From Tsukamurella sputi (GTDB taxonomy: Bacteria > Actinomycetota > Actinomycetes > Mycobacteriales > Mycobacteriaceae): a DNA stretch of 64,000 bases. The DNA lies in contig NZ_VIGV01000006.1 in NCBI RefSeq assembly GCF_007858445.1, positions 62,001 to 126,000 of the forward strand, given 5' to 3'. A program made the translations under genes and the position numbers. Each line of letters begins with the position of its first letter. The first letter of the stretch is position 1. The notes beneath the pieces were generated by a model that searched no databases, had not been told where the DNA came from, and saw only the letters and a program-made list of their open reading frames with translations. Below, piece after piece: positions 1-8,625 of this stretch.

Positions 1-635
1 GTGCAGGCGTCGGCCACCAGGTCGCCGCCGGGCGGCAGGTGGTCGAAGACCTGCTGGGTGAGCACGAAGTAGCCGCCGTTCTCCCAGATCGGGAACTCGG
101 AGACGGGGGTGATCCCGGTGACCTTGTCGTCCCCGTCCACGTCGACGCAGTGGAAGGAGGACTGCGGCGGTACCAGGAGCATCGAGGCGGCGGAGCCGGT
201 CTCCCGCACGCGGTCGATGATGGTGTTCATCGGGGCGTCGCTGAGCACATCGGCGTAGTTCGCGAGGAAGTACTCGTCGCCGTCGAGGTAGGGCCGCACG
301 CGCCGGAGTCGCTCTCCGATGGCCGATTCCAGGCCGGTGTCGACGAAGGTGATCGACCAGTCACGCATGTCGGCGCCGAGCAGCTCCACCTCGCCGCCGC
401 GGATCACGAAGTCGTTCGACTCGGTCTCGCGGTAGTTGAGGAAGTAGTTCTTGATGTGCTGCGCGCCGTAGCCCAGGCACAGGATGAAGTCGGTGTGCCC
501 GAAGTGGGCGTAGTACCGCATCACGTGCCAGATCAGGGGCCGCGGCCCGACGAGCTGCATGGGCTTGGGCACCATGTCGTCCGCCGTGTTGCGCATGCGC
601 ATGCCGTAGCCGCCGCAGAACAGGACAACCTTCAT
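1..635 (-). CDS. Sugar-phosphate nucleotidylyltransferase (glucose-1-phosphate cytidylyltransferase-like), 3' end cut off
   Basis: The start codon is ATG at 635-633 and the frame stays open to the window edge, so about 211 N-terminal residues are visible. The N-terminus MKVVLFCGGYGMRMR carries the G-G-x-G-x-R nucleotide-binding loop and is followed by KPMQLVG (Lys24), as in RfbF/RfbA-type enzymes that make CDP- or dTDP-glucose from glucose-1-phosphate. Later stretches such as YFLANYADVLSD and FPIWENGGYFVL fit the same family and resemble glucose-1-phosphate cytidylyltransferase most. It starts 2 nt after the stop of the upstream C-methyltransferase, so both are probably one sugar-nucleotide operon. 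The exact nucleotide specificity is inferred. The protein is cytoplasmic. Confidence 0.8.
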   Translation of the reverse strand, partial: MKVVLFCGGYGMRMRNTADDMVPKPMQLVGPRPLIWHVMRYYAHFGHTDFILCLGYGAQHIKNYFLNYRETESNDFVIRGGEVELLGADMRDWSITFVDTGLESAIGERLRRVRPYLDGDEYFLANYADVLSDAPMNTIIDRVRETGSAASMLLVPPQSSFHCVDVDGDDKVTGITPVSEFPIWENGGYFVLTQQVFDHLPPGGDLVADAC

Positions 636-637
636 CG

Positions 638-1885
638 TCAGACCTCCTCGGCGACGGCCTGCGGCCGCGCGGTGTGCAAGTGGGGCATGGGATAGACCAC
701 CTCGGTGCCACGCTCGATCAGGGGACGCAGCTGCTCGGTGATCTCGGTCTCGAGGTTCCAGGGCAGCACGACGACCACGTCGGGCCGGTCCGCGTCGAGT
801 CGTTCCGGGGCGTGGATCGGGATGCGCGTGCCGGGGGTGAACCGGCCGTGCTTGTACGGATTGCGGTCCACGGTGTACTCGAGCAGATCGGGCCGGATTC
901 CGCAGTAGTTCAGTAGCGTGTTGCCCTTGCCCGGGGCGCCGTAGCCGGCCACCCGCTTGCCGGCGGCGCGGCACTCGAGCAGGAAGCGCAGCAGGTCCTG
1001 TCGGGCCCGATCGGCCAGCGCCTGCATCCCGGTGTAGCCGGACACCGTGTGCAGCCCGGCCTCCTCCTCGATCCGCAGCACCTCGCGCACGCGGTCCGAC
1101 GGTGCCTGCGCCACCCCGTCGGGCCGGGCCCAGACGCGGATGGAGCCGCCGTGCGTGGGGATGAGCTCGACGTCGACGACCGTCAGGCCCGCGGTCGCGA
1201 GGGCCCGCTGCGCGCTGAGCACGGTGTAGTACTGGAAGTGCTCGTGGTAGATCGTGTCGAACTGGCCCTCGGCGACGAGCGCGAGCGCGTGGTGCACCTC
1301 GATGCTCAGCCAGCCGTCGTCGGCGAGCAGCCCGCGCAGGCCCTGGGTGAAGCCCAGCAGGTCGGGGATGTGGGCGTAGACGTTGTTGGCCACCACCAGA
1401 TCGGCGGGACCGTGTTCGGCGCGGACCTGCGCGGCGGTCGCCGGTCCGAGGAAGGCGGTCACCGTCGGGACGCCGCGGTCGCGGGCGGCCTGCCCGACGT
1501 TGACCGAGGGCTCGATGCCGAGACAGGGCACGCCGGCGGCGACGGCGTGCTGCAGCAGGTACCCGTCGTTGCTGGCGACCTCGACGATGAGGCTGTCGCC
1601 GTTCAGTGCCAGGCGGTCGATGGAAGCCTCGACGAAGCGCCGGGCGTGATCGACCCAGCTCGCGGAGAACGAGGAGAAGTAGGCGTACTCGGAGAAGGTC
1701 TCCTCCGGGAGGATCAGCGCGGGGATCTGCAGCAGGAGGCACTCCTCGCAGATCCGCAGATGGAGCGGGTAGGTGGGCTCGGGTGCGTCCAACTGCTCCG
1801 CCGTGAGGAACATCTCACACGGCGGTGTGGCGCCGAGGTCGACCACGCTCCGCAGCTGCGACGAGCCGCACAAACGGCATTTCAT
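638..1885 (-). CDS. Class I SAM-dependent sugar C-methyltransferase
   Basis: A 415-residue protein. It has an N-terminal zinc-finger-like region (MKCRLCGSSQL near residue 1, then CEECLLLQ), a Rossmann methyltransferase core (EVASNDGYLLQ, SAM-binding) and a C-terminal domain with GYGAPGKGNTLLNYCG. This three-part layout is typical of NDP-hexose C-methyltransferases (TylC3/NovU family) that methylate a keto-sugar nucleotide. I chose the ATG at 1885 because the MKCRLCG zinc motif starts there; an in-frame ATG at 1939 would add 18 unlike residues. It lies directly upstream of the nucleotidylyltransferase, suggesting synthesis of a branched-chain sugar for a surface glycan. No strong ribosome binding site is visible. 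Confidence 0.85.
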   Translation of the reverse strand: MKCRLCGSSQLRSVVDLGATPPCEMFLTAEQLDAPEPTYPLHLRICEECLLLQIPALILPEETFSEYAYFSSFSASWVDHARRFVEASIDRLALNGDSLIVEVASNDGYLLQHAVAAGVPCLGIEPSVNVGQAARDRGVPTVTAFLGPATAAQVRAEHGPADLVVANNVYAHIPDLLGFTQGLRGLLADDGWLSIEVHHALALVAEGQFDTIYHEHFQYYTVLSAQRALATAGLTVVDVELIPTHGGSIRVWARPDGVAQAPSDRVREVLRIEEEAGLHTVSGYTGMQALADRARQDLLRFLLECRAAGKRVAGYGAPGKGNTLLNYCGIRPDLLEYTVDRNPYKHGRFTPGTRIPIHAPERLDADRPDVVVVLPWNLETEITEQLRPLIERGTEVVYPMPHLHTARPQAVAEEV

Positions 1886-2314
1886 GATGGGTTTCCGTAA
1901 CTGTCGACGGGGCTTCGATGGATGAGCATAGACCTTCACAGCTTTTCTGGTTGCAAATGGTTAATGGGCTTGCGATCGCAATCATCAACGTCTACGGTGA
2001 CAACCGATGATCAGTCGGATCCGACGCACGGAGCCGTGAAGACGCCGCGGCCCGGGTGTGGAAGGGCTCCAGTCCGAAGGTCGGCGAAGGACCTTGTGAA
2101 CTGGGAGGATGTGGTTCCTCTCACAGGTGTTCCAGCGCCGCCCCCGAGGGCGGTCGTGAGTGTCGGTACACCCCGGCGTGCATCGCGGCCAGGAGGACCG
2201 TGACGGGTTCGATGCGAAGCGCGTTGGAGTCGGAGATTCGCAACTGCAATATGCAAATGGGCGATTCTCAATCGGCCTCGAATGCGCATTGCGGACGGAT
2301 GTGAGGAGCGGGAC
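1886..2314. promoter_or_regulatory. Divergent intergenic region of the sugar and polysaccharide genes
   Basis: This 429-nt stretch separates the divergent methyltransferase and glycosylphosphotransferase genes. I see no convincing gene in it. It contains a perfect 12-nt palindrome TTGCGATCGCAA at 1970-1981 and is locally A/T-richer around 1930-2000 and 2230-2280, as expected of promoters. The word TGCAAATGG occurs near both ends. The palindrome core recurs just downstream of -10-like boxes ahead of two other envelope-polysaccharide genes at 34.7 and 35.5 kb (see findings). Confidence 0.5.
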
Positions 2315-3880
2315 ATGTCGATCGACGTTTCGGCGACGACGCCTGCTCGCCCGGCGGAGGCACTCCCGGTGACCGTGCTCGCGTCCGAGCCCCGGCGCGC
2401 ACCCGCGGTCGCCCCGATACCCCCGGCCACCTCCCCCGGCGAGGTCGCCTCTCCCGCGCCGGCGACAGCGCCCGCGCGGGCCGTCGCGCAGGCGCATCGT
2501 GCGCTTCTCGCGCGCCGGATCGCCGTGGCGGACGCCGTCGTCGCGGGTGCGGCCTCCGCTGCGGGATTCGTCGTCGGCTACGAGATGGGCGAGAGCGCCC
2601 CCGAACTGGCGGCCCTCGCGATCGGTGTGAACCTGCTCTGGTTCCTGCGGCTGTGGCGGTCCCGGCCACTGTCGGTGCCGCTCCTGCGGCTCGGCCCACC
2701 GGAACTGCGCCGCGTGCTCTCCACCGCCCAGCTCGTCTACGGACCGCTGCTGATCCTGGCCCTGCTGTTCCCCCAGCTGCTGCCGCACTCCCTCTTCTTC
2801 GCCTCGGCCCCCGTCGCCGTGCTCGGAGCGCTGCTCGTCCGCCTCCGGTTCCGCCGCCGGGCCGCCGCGGTGGCGCCCGTGCCGACGCTCGTCGTGGGTG
2901 GCTTCGCCTCGGCGAGCGCATCCGTCCGGGGTCTGCTGGCCGACGAGACGGCGGGAGCGCAGGTGGTGGGCGCCTGCCTGCCCGCGAACGACGCCGTCCT
3001 CGTCGACGTCCTCGAGGTGTCGGGGGTCCGTGTGCCCGTGGTGGGCACCGACCGCACGGTGCTGGAGGCGGTGCGTGCGACCGGGGCGGGCCTCGTAGTC
3101 CTCACCGCTACCGACGCACTCGGCCCCGACGACGTCCGAGAACTGCTGTGGAGCCTCGCCGCCGACGGCGTCGAACTCGTCGTCACCGCGGCGCTCCCCG
3201 ACGTCGCGGGCACCCGTATGACGAGTGGGTCCGTCGGGCGCACGCCCATGACGCACGTCGCCGCGCCGCGGCCGGACCGGTCGCACGGCGCCGGGAAGCG
3301 CCTGCTCGACCTGACCGTCGCCACCGTCGGACTGCTGGCGACAGCGCCCGTGATGCTCGCGATCGCGGCCGCGGTCAAGCTCGACAGCAGGGGACCCGTC
3401 TTCTACCGGGCCGAGCGCGTCGGCGCCGGCGGCGAGACCTTCGCCATGATCAAGTTCCGCAGCATGTACGTCGACGCCGACGCCCGCCGCGCCGTCCTGG
3501 CCGAGGAGAACATGGGCGCGGGCCCGCTGTTCAAGGTCAAGAACGATCCGCGCGTGACCCGGGTGGGCCGGTTCATCCGCCGCTACAGCCTCGACGAGCT
3601 GCCCCAGTTCTTCAACGTGCTCGGCGGCTCGATGTCCGTGGTGGGGCCGCGCCCGGCGCTGGCCCACGAGGTGGAGCAGTATCCGCCGGTCATGCTGCGG
3701 CGCATGCTGGTCAAGCCGGGCGTGACCGGCGCCTGGCAGGTCAGCGGTCGGTCGGACCTGAGCTGGGACGAGTCGATCCGGATCGACGTGGGCTACGTCG
3801 AGAACTGGTCCCTCGGCACCGATGTCGGCATCATCGCCCGGACGGTGCGGACGGTGCTCACCTCGGACGGGGCGTACTGA
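2315..3880 (+). CDS. Polyprenyl-phosphate glycosylphosphotransferase (exopolysaccharide priming enzyme)
   Basis: A 521-residue membrane protein that should transfer a sugar-1-phosphate to undecaprenyl or decaprenyl phosphate, the first step of repeat-unit assembly. The N-terminus (1-60) is Ala/Pro-rich, about 70-180 holds hydrophobic segments, and about 190-300 is a CoA-binding-like Rossmann region. About 326-515 is the bacterial sugar transferase domain, with KRLLDLTVATVGLL, GPVFYRAERVG, MIKFRSMY and SLDELPQFFNVLGGSMSVVG. The ATG at 2315 is chosen over the one at 2282 because GAGGAG lies just ahead of it. It is divergent from the sugar-methyltransferase operon and probably acts in the same pathway. 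Confidence 0.9.
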   Translation: MSIDVSATTPARPAEALPVTVLASEPRRAPAVAPIPPATSPGEVASPAPATAPARAVAQAHRALLARRIAVADAVVAGAASAAGFVVGYEMGESAPELAALAIGVNLLWFLRLWRSRPLSVPLLRLGPPELRRVLSTAQLVYGPLLILALLFPQLLPHSLFFASAPVAVLGALLVRLRFRRRAAAVAPVPTLVVGGFASASASVRGLLADETAGAQVVGACLPANDAVLVDVLEVSGVRVPVVGTDRTVLEAVRATGAGLVVLTATDALGPDDVRELLWSLAADGVELVVTAALPDVAGTRMTSGSVGRTPMTHVAAPRPDRSHGAGKRLLDLTVATVGLLATAPVMLAIAAAVKLDSRGPVFYRAERVGAGGETFAMIKFRSMYVDADARRAVLAEENMGAGPLFKVKNDPRVTRVGRFIRRYSLDELPQFFNVLGGSMSVVGPRPALAHEVEQYPPVMLRRMLVKPGVTGAWQVSGRSDLSWDESIRIDVGYVENWSLGTDVGIIARTVRTVLTSDGAY

Positions 3881-3900
3881 CGGGCCGTATCGTCGACGGG

Positions 3901-4314
3901 GTGCAGGAGACCCTTCCGGAGCGTCCGGAACCCGTCGGAACGAGGTTGCCCACCGACCGTCGCACCCTGGGGTGCGTCGCGCTCGGTGGCGCACTGGTCG
4001 CCGTCGCCACCACCGCGTTGTCCAACGCACCGGCGTGGCGGGCGCTGGAGTTCGACGTCCGCACGGCGGGCCTGTTCGTGGTCGCGGTGCTGGCCGGTGC
4101 GCTCTTCACCGTGCGCGCCGCCATCGGCGACCGGTGGTTCGCCTTCCTGGTCTTCGGGGTGCTCGCCGGGTTCGGCTCGGTGGGCGTCTACTGTCTCGTC
4201 TCGCTCCTCGGCATGCCGCCGTCGGCGGGCGTCCGCTTCCTGGTGAGCGCGCCGATCGCGGCGACCCTCGGCATCGGGGCCGGCCGAGCGATCGGCAGGA
4301 GGCTACGGCGATGA
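3901..4314 (+). CDS. Small hydrophobic membrane protein, function unknown
   Basis: A 137-residue protein read from GTG at 3901, 20 nt after the glycosylphosphotransferase. After a charged N-terminal stretch of about 25 residues it has roughly four hydrophobic segments and ends in a basic tail (IGRRLRR). I do not recognise a family. The stop codon overlaps the start of the next gene (ATGA), so the two small membrane proteins are probably translated together. The position suggests a role linked to polysaccharide assembly, but this is guilt by association only. The start is uncertain; TTG at 3946 is an alternative. Confidence 0.6.
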   Translation: MQETLPERPEPVGTRLPTDRRTLGCVALGGALVAVATTALSNAPAWRALEFDVRTAGLFVVAVLAGALFTVRAAIGDRWFAFLVFGVLAGFGSVGVYCLVSLLGMPPSAGVRFLVSAPIAATLGIGAGRAIGRRLRR

Positions 4315-4670
4315 CGCTGCTCGTCGCCCTCGCCGGAGCGTGCGGCTCGGTGCTCGGCTATCTGCTGCTCGCGCGCGGTCCGCGGTGGACGACGATGCTG
4401 TGCGTCACCGCCGGGGTCGCTCTCGTCCTCGGCGGCGTCGCGCGGATGGCGCGGATCGTCGGCGACGCGGGCTACGCCGCCGTTCCCGTCGCGCTCCTCG
4501 GCCCCGTCGTGACCTTCGTGGGCATCGGCTGGTGGCTCACCGAGAATCCGCGGCGGGACTGGTGGCGAGCCGTCCTGGTGGTGGGCGGGGGCGTCGCCGC
4601 CGCGGTGCTCGGTTACCTCTCGATCGACCTGCTCGGCCTCGCCTACATCAAATTCCCGCGGTTCGGGTGA
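4311..4670 (+). CDS. Small membrane protein, function unknown
   Basis: A 119-residue protein with about four predicted membrane segments (for example MTLLVALAGACGSVLGYLLL and VVGGGVAAAVLGYLSIDLL). It starts inside the stop of the upstream gene (4-nt overlap) and ends convergently inside the last 23 nt of the opposing threonine-aldolase-like gene. No catalytic motif is visible. It forms a pair with the preceding small membrane protein downstream of the exopolysaccharide priming enzyme. Confidence 0.6.
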   Translation: MTLLVALAGACGSVLGYLLLARGPRWTTMLCVTAGVALVLGGVARMARIVGDAGYAAVPVALLGPVVTFVGIGWWLTENPRRDWWRAVLVVGGGVAAAVLGYLSIDLLGLAYIKFPRFG

Positions 4671-5712
4671 GCTCCTCCGCGACCAACGCGGCGAAGGCGC
4701 GCACGTCGTCCTCGGTGGTGTCCCAGGCGCACATCCAGCGGACCTCGCCGCGGGCCTCGTCCCAGAAGTAGAAGGGCACCCGCTCCATCAGGGCCTCGGA
4801 CGCGGCGTGCGGCAGCTCGGCGAAGACCGCGTTGGACTGCACGGGCTGGGTGAGCGTCACCCCGTCGACGGCCCCGACGAGCTCGGCCAGCAACCGCGCC
4901 ATCGCGTTCGCGTGCCCCGCGACCCGCAGGTACCGGTCGTCGTCGAACAGCGCGAGGAACTGCGCGGCGAGGAAGCGCTGCTTGGACGCGAGCTGCATCG
5001 ACAGCTTGCGCACGTACTCGATCCCGGGCGCCGCGTCGCCGCCGAGCACCACCACGAGTTCCGCGCCGAGCAGGCCGCTCTTGGTGCCGCCGACGCTCAC
5101 GATGTCGGCGCCGACGTCGGTGGTGATCGCCCGGAGGCTCACGCCGAGGCTCGCGGCGGCGTTGGCGAGGCGCGAGCCGTCGATGTGCAGGAGCCAGCCG
5201 CGCTCGTGCGCGTACGCGGCCAGCGCCCGCAGCTCGTCCGGGGTGTAGACGGTGCCGAGCTCGGTGGACTGAGCGACCGACAGTACGCGCGGCTGCGCCC
5301 AGTGCACGTCGCCGGCGCGGTCCGGTACGGCGGCGCTGATCGCCTCGGGCGTCACCTTCCCCTCCGCGGTGGGCACGAGCAGGAGCTTGAGCCCGGCGAG
5401 CTTCTCCGGGGCGCCGCCCTCGTCGACGTGGATGTGGCCGGTGTCGGCGCAGACCACCGCGGACCAGCGGTCGGAGACCGCCGACAGCGCGACGACGTTC
5501 GCACCGGTGCCGTTGAAGACCGGGAAGGCGCGCGCCCCGGCGCCGAACAGCTCGACGACGCGCTCGCCGAGCGCCGCGGTGTAGGTGTCGGCGCCGTACG
5601 CGCCCTGGTGCCCGAGGTTCGCCTCCGCGATCGCCTCCAGGACCTCGGGCAGGACGCCGGCGTAGTTGTCGCTCGCGAAGCCGCGGTGGGCGGGATCGTG
5701 CAGGCGGGTCAT
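4648..5712 (-). CDS. Low-specificity threonine aldolase / beta-eliminating-lyase-like PLP enzyme
   Basis: A 354-residue fold-type I PLP enzyme. The PLP lysine is probably Lys211 in GGTKSG, and HIDGSR (Asp178) fits the cofactor-binding aspartate. SDNYAGVLPEVLEAI near the start is typical of L-threonine aldolases, which split threonine or allo-threonine into glycine and acetaldehyde. It is the last gene of a three-gene operon; its ATG overlaps the SDR stop by 4 nt (ATGA). The steady linkage to an SDR and a DUF6421-like protein suggests the true substrate may be another beta-hydroxy amino acid. The 3' end overlaps the opposing membrane-protein gene by 23 nt. Confidence 0.87.
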   Translation of the reverse strand: MTRLHDPAHRGFASDNYAGVLPEVLEAIAEANLGHQGAYGADTYTAALGERVVELFGAGARAFPVFNGTGANVVALSAVSDRWSAVVCADTGHIHVDEGGAPEKLAGLKLLLVPTAEGKVTPEAISAAVPDRAGDVHWAQPRVLSVAQSTELGTVYTPDELRALAAYAHERGWLLHIDGSRLANAAASLGVSLRAITTDVGADIVSVGGTKSGLLGAELVVVLGGDAAPGIEYVRKLSMQLASKQRFLAAQFLALFDDDRYLRVAGHANAMARLLAELVGAVDGVTLTQPVQSNAVFAELPHAASEALMERVPFYFWDEARGEVRWMCAWDTTEDDVRAFAALVAEELTRTAGI

Positions 5713-6413
5713 GCGGTCACCTCCGGTACCAGGGTGTCGACGGTGCCGTTGACCTCGGCCGCGGGGGAGTCCCACAGCGCCACGAGGCGGTCGGCCACGT
5801 CGTCGATGGGCGTGTAGCGCGGGAACTTCCGCTGAGGGGAGTCGGCCTTCATCTGCGGGGTGAGCAGTGCCATGACCCGCAGGATCGTCGCGGCGGCTCC
5901 GGTGCCGCTGAAGCCGTCGGCGAGCGCGAGGGTCCACGCTTCGGCGGCGGCCTTGGCGGAGGCGTACATCGCGTTCGACGCGGTCGGCTTCGCCACCGAG
6001 ACCGAGGAGATCACCGCCACGCGGGCGTCCGCGCTCGCGGCGAGCGCCGGGAACAGCGGCTGCGAGACGTTCTGCAGGCTGCGGATCAGGCCCGCCTCCA
6101 GGAACTCCCAGTCCGCGGGGTCGGCCTCGGCGATCGGGCTACCCCCGCGCCAGCCGCCCACCAGGTGCAGCAGGCCGTCGGCGCCGTCGTGCTCGGTGAC
6201 GATGCGCCGCACCGCCTCCGCGGTGGCCTCGCGGTCCGCGAGATCCGCGCGGTAGGCGCTGACCCCGTCGAGGGCGGCGATCCCCTCCGCGGGGGTGCCG
6301 CGGGTGATGACGGCGACCTGCGCGCCCGCGCCGACGAGTCGCCGTACGACTTCTTGGCCCAGCGCCCCGTTCGCGCCCGTCACCACGACGGTGCGCCCTG
6401 CCACCCCGCTCAT
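5709..6413 (-). CDS. SDR-family NAD(P)-dependent oxidoreductase
   Basis: A 234-residue short-chain dehydrogenase. The cofactor loop is TGANGALG near residue 12. The usual Tyr-x3-Lys is YASAK, preceded by ISSVSV carrying the catalytic Ser. It is short for the family and ends soon after the substrate loop. Start and stop overlap its neighbours by 4 nt on both sides (ATGA junctions), so it is translationally coupled to the DUF6421-like gene before it and the PLP enzyme after it. An oxidoreductase paired with an aldolase-like PLP enzyme could interconvert a beta-hydroxy and beta-keto intermediate; this is inference. Confidence 0.88.
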   Translation of the reverse strand: MSGVAGRTVVVTGANGALGQEVVRRLVGAGAQVAVITRGTPAEGIAALDGVSAYRADLADREATAEAVRRIVTEHDGADGLLHLVGGWRGGSPIAEADPADWEFLEAGLIRSLQNVSQPLFPALAASADARVAVISSVSVAKPTASNAMYASAKAAAEAWTLALADGFSGTGAAATILRVMALLTPQMKADSPQRKFPRYTPIDDVADRLVALWDSPAAEVNGTVDTLVPEVTA

Positions 6414-8533
6414 GCCGGGACCTCCGTCGCCGACGCGGCGGTAATGCCCTTCGCGCTCTCGATCACGGGTGCCATCTTGCGCCGTAGCGCCTCGTAGAAC
6501 ATGTTGAGGGGGAACTCGTCGGGGAGGACGAGGTCGACCAGGGCCTTGGGCGGACCGTCGAGCGGCAGCGCCTGCGGGCCCTTCGCCCAGGTGGAGCCGG
6601 GGCCCGGCGCGACGTACGAGGAGACGAAATCGTAGCTCGCGAGCCACTGGCCGACCTTCGAGCGATCGATGCCGGTGCGGTAGAGCTCCTCGATCTCCTC
6701 GGTGAGCCGGATCACCTGCAGCGGCAACTCCTTCCAGTCGAAGGCCAGCCGGTTGTCGCGCCACCGCAGGGCGCCGTGCCGGTGCAGGTAGGCGAAGAGC
6801 AGCTGCCCGCCGAGCCCGTCGTAGTTGCGCACCCGGTCACCCGTGATGGGGAAGCGGAAGAGGCGGTCGCAGAGGATCGCCAGCTGCACGGGCAGGCCGT
6901 ACGGGTGCCCCTCCTGCTGCAGCCGGTAGGCCTCGCGGAAGGTGGTGAGGTCGCAGCGCAGCTCCTCGAGCGCGTACTGCCAGAAGGGCATCCGCTGCTT
7001 GATCATGAACGGATCGAAGGGCAGGTCGCCGCGGCTGTGCGTGCGGTCGTGGATCAGGTCCCACAGCGCGAAGGTCGACTGGGCCAGCGCCTGGGAGGCG
7101 AGGAGCCGGTCACCGTCGGGCGGGAGGCGGAGGGAGAGGATCTCGCTCGCCGCGCCGGTGACGCGGCGGAAGCGCGCCGCCTCGCGGTCGCAGAAGATGG
7201 CGCCCCAGTGGAACTCCGGCGTCCGGGCGACCGTCACGGTCTCCGGGAAGAGCACCGCGGAGTGGGTGTCGTAGCCGGGGGTGAAGTCCTCGAAGGCGAC
7301 GGCGAGGAACTGCCGGTTGTCGAACCGCCGCTCCGTCTCCGAGAGCCACTCGGGCCAGACGACGCGGAGCAGTACGGCCTCGAAGACCTTGCCCGCGTTG
7401 CCGTTCTGGGTGTACATCGGGAAGACGACGAGGTGCTCGGCGCCCTCGACGCGCTCCAGGTCCGGCCGGAAGGCGGCCAAGGACTCGTCGAACTCGGGGC
7501 GGCCGAAGCCGCCGTCCGCCCAGCGACCGAAGTCCCGCGGCAGCGCCGCGAGGTACGCGGCGTCGTGCGGGAAGCGCGGTGCGAGCGCGTCGATCCGGGC
7601 GATGATCTCGTCCACCAGCTCCGCGGCCCGCGGACGGTCCTCGGGCGCCGCGACCGCGCCGTCCTCGGCCTGGAGGGCGCGCAGGTCCTCGACCGCGCCC
7701 TTGAGCGCGATCCAGTCGGCGCTGCCCGCGGCGCCGGTGCGGGCCTCGGTGGGAGCGTCCTCGTGCGTGCCGGCGGCCCACGTGACCGCATTGGTCCACA
7801 GCGTGCGCTGGTCGAGGTCGTCGATCGAGTCGTCGCCGAAGAGGTCCGAATCGGCGAAGACCACGACGCGGCCGCGGTCGACCTGCAGGGCGGCGGCCAG
7901 GGCGCGGCTCGCGGGGGCGGCGGTCTCACTGGTCCTCGCGAGGACGGTCGCGTCCGGCGCGCCCGTGAGGTCGAGGACGCCGGTGCGGTAGAAGCACGCG
8001 CCGTCGACGGCGGCGACGATGCCCTGCCCGTCGAGCTCGGGGGCGATCACGGAGCGGATCCAGGTCGCGTTGCCGCCGTGCCGCCGCTCGCCGGCGGCCT
8101 CCTGCACCACCACCGATTCGACGTGCACGCCGAATCGGCCGAGGAGCTCGTCGAGGTTGTTGCCCGAGGTCGCGGTGTCGCACTCCGCGAGGACGACGAG
8201 GCCGCCGCCGTCGCGCACGTACCGCTCGATCGCGTCCAGCTCGTCCGGCGCGTAGACGGGCGGGAGATCGCCGGTGACGCGCTCGATGCCCGGCCGCGCG
8301 AGGTGCGGGATGACGTAGACGTCGGCCGTCGCCAGCTCCTCGGCACCGAGGTGCAGGGCCTGCGCATCGGTCACCGTCATGCCGCGGCGCCGCAGCGCGT
8401 CGACCGCCTGGGCGAGGCTCGCGTCCGCCGGGTTCGGCGGCACCATCTCCTGCGCGCGGTCGAGCGACGTCGCCCACGCGCAGCTCCGGGCCTGCTCGAT
8501 CTGTACGCGCGTGAACACCGCATCGTCTGACAT
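6410..8533 (-). CDS. DUF6421-like protein with N-terminal glutamine-amidotransferase-like domain
   Basis: A 707-residue cytoplasmic protein of unknown function, first gene of a three-gene operon. Residues about 50-250 look like a class I glutamine-amidotransferase / DUF4350-type fold (VYVIPHLARPG, then ERYVRDGGGLVVLAECDT, then VVVFADSDLFGDDS), without an obvious amidotransferase Cys-His pair. Residues about 310-700 match my recollection of the DUF6421 family. Here HDRTH (495-499) followed by EELRCD (523-528) resembles the HExxxH...EECRAD zinc site of dipeptidyl peptidase III (M49), though with one residue fewer between the histidines. Any peptidase or hydrolase activity is inference. Its stop overlaps the SDR start. 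AGAGGTGA lies about 16 nt before the ATG. Confidence 0.75.
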   Translation of the reverse strand: MSDDAVFTRVQIEQARSCAWATSLDRAQEMVPPNPADASLAQAVDALRRRGMTVTDAQALHLGAEELATADVYVIPHLARPGIERVTGDLPPVYAPDELDAIERYVRDGGGLVVLAECDTATSGNNLDELLGRFGVHVESVVVQEAAGERRHGGNATWIRSVIAPELDGQGIVAAVDGACFYRTGVLDLTGAPDATVLARTSETAAPASRALAAALQVDRGRVVVFADSDLFGDDSIDDLDQRTLWTNAVTWAAGTHEDAPTEARTGAAGSADWIALKGAVEDLRALQAEDGAVAAPEDRPRAAELVDEIIARIDALAPRFPHDAAYLAALPRDFGRWADGGFGRPEFDESLAAFRPDLERVEGAEHLVVFPMYTQNGNAGKVFEAVLLRVVWPEWLSETERRFDNRQFLAVAFEDFTPGYDTHSAVLFPETVTVARTPEFHWGAIFCDREAARFRRVTGAASEILSLRLPPDGDRLLASQALAQSTFALWDLIHDRTHSRGDLPFDPFMIKQRMPFWQYALEELRCDLTTFREAYRLQQEGHPYGLPVQLAILCDRLFRFPITGDRVRNYDGLGGQLLFAYLHRHGALRWRDNRLAFDWKELPLQVIRLTEEIEELYRTGIDRSKVGQWLASYDFVSSYVAPGPGSTWAKGPQALPLDGPPKALVDLVLPDEFPLNMFYEALRRKMAPVIESAKGITAASATEVPA

Positions 8534-8625
8534 AACCGTACCGGCCTTTCACCTCTTACGTCGATCTTGACGCAATCTTAACGCCCGAGAGCGTGCTGGG
8601 AAAGCGGAACGGCGGTCTTGGGCGA

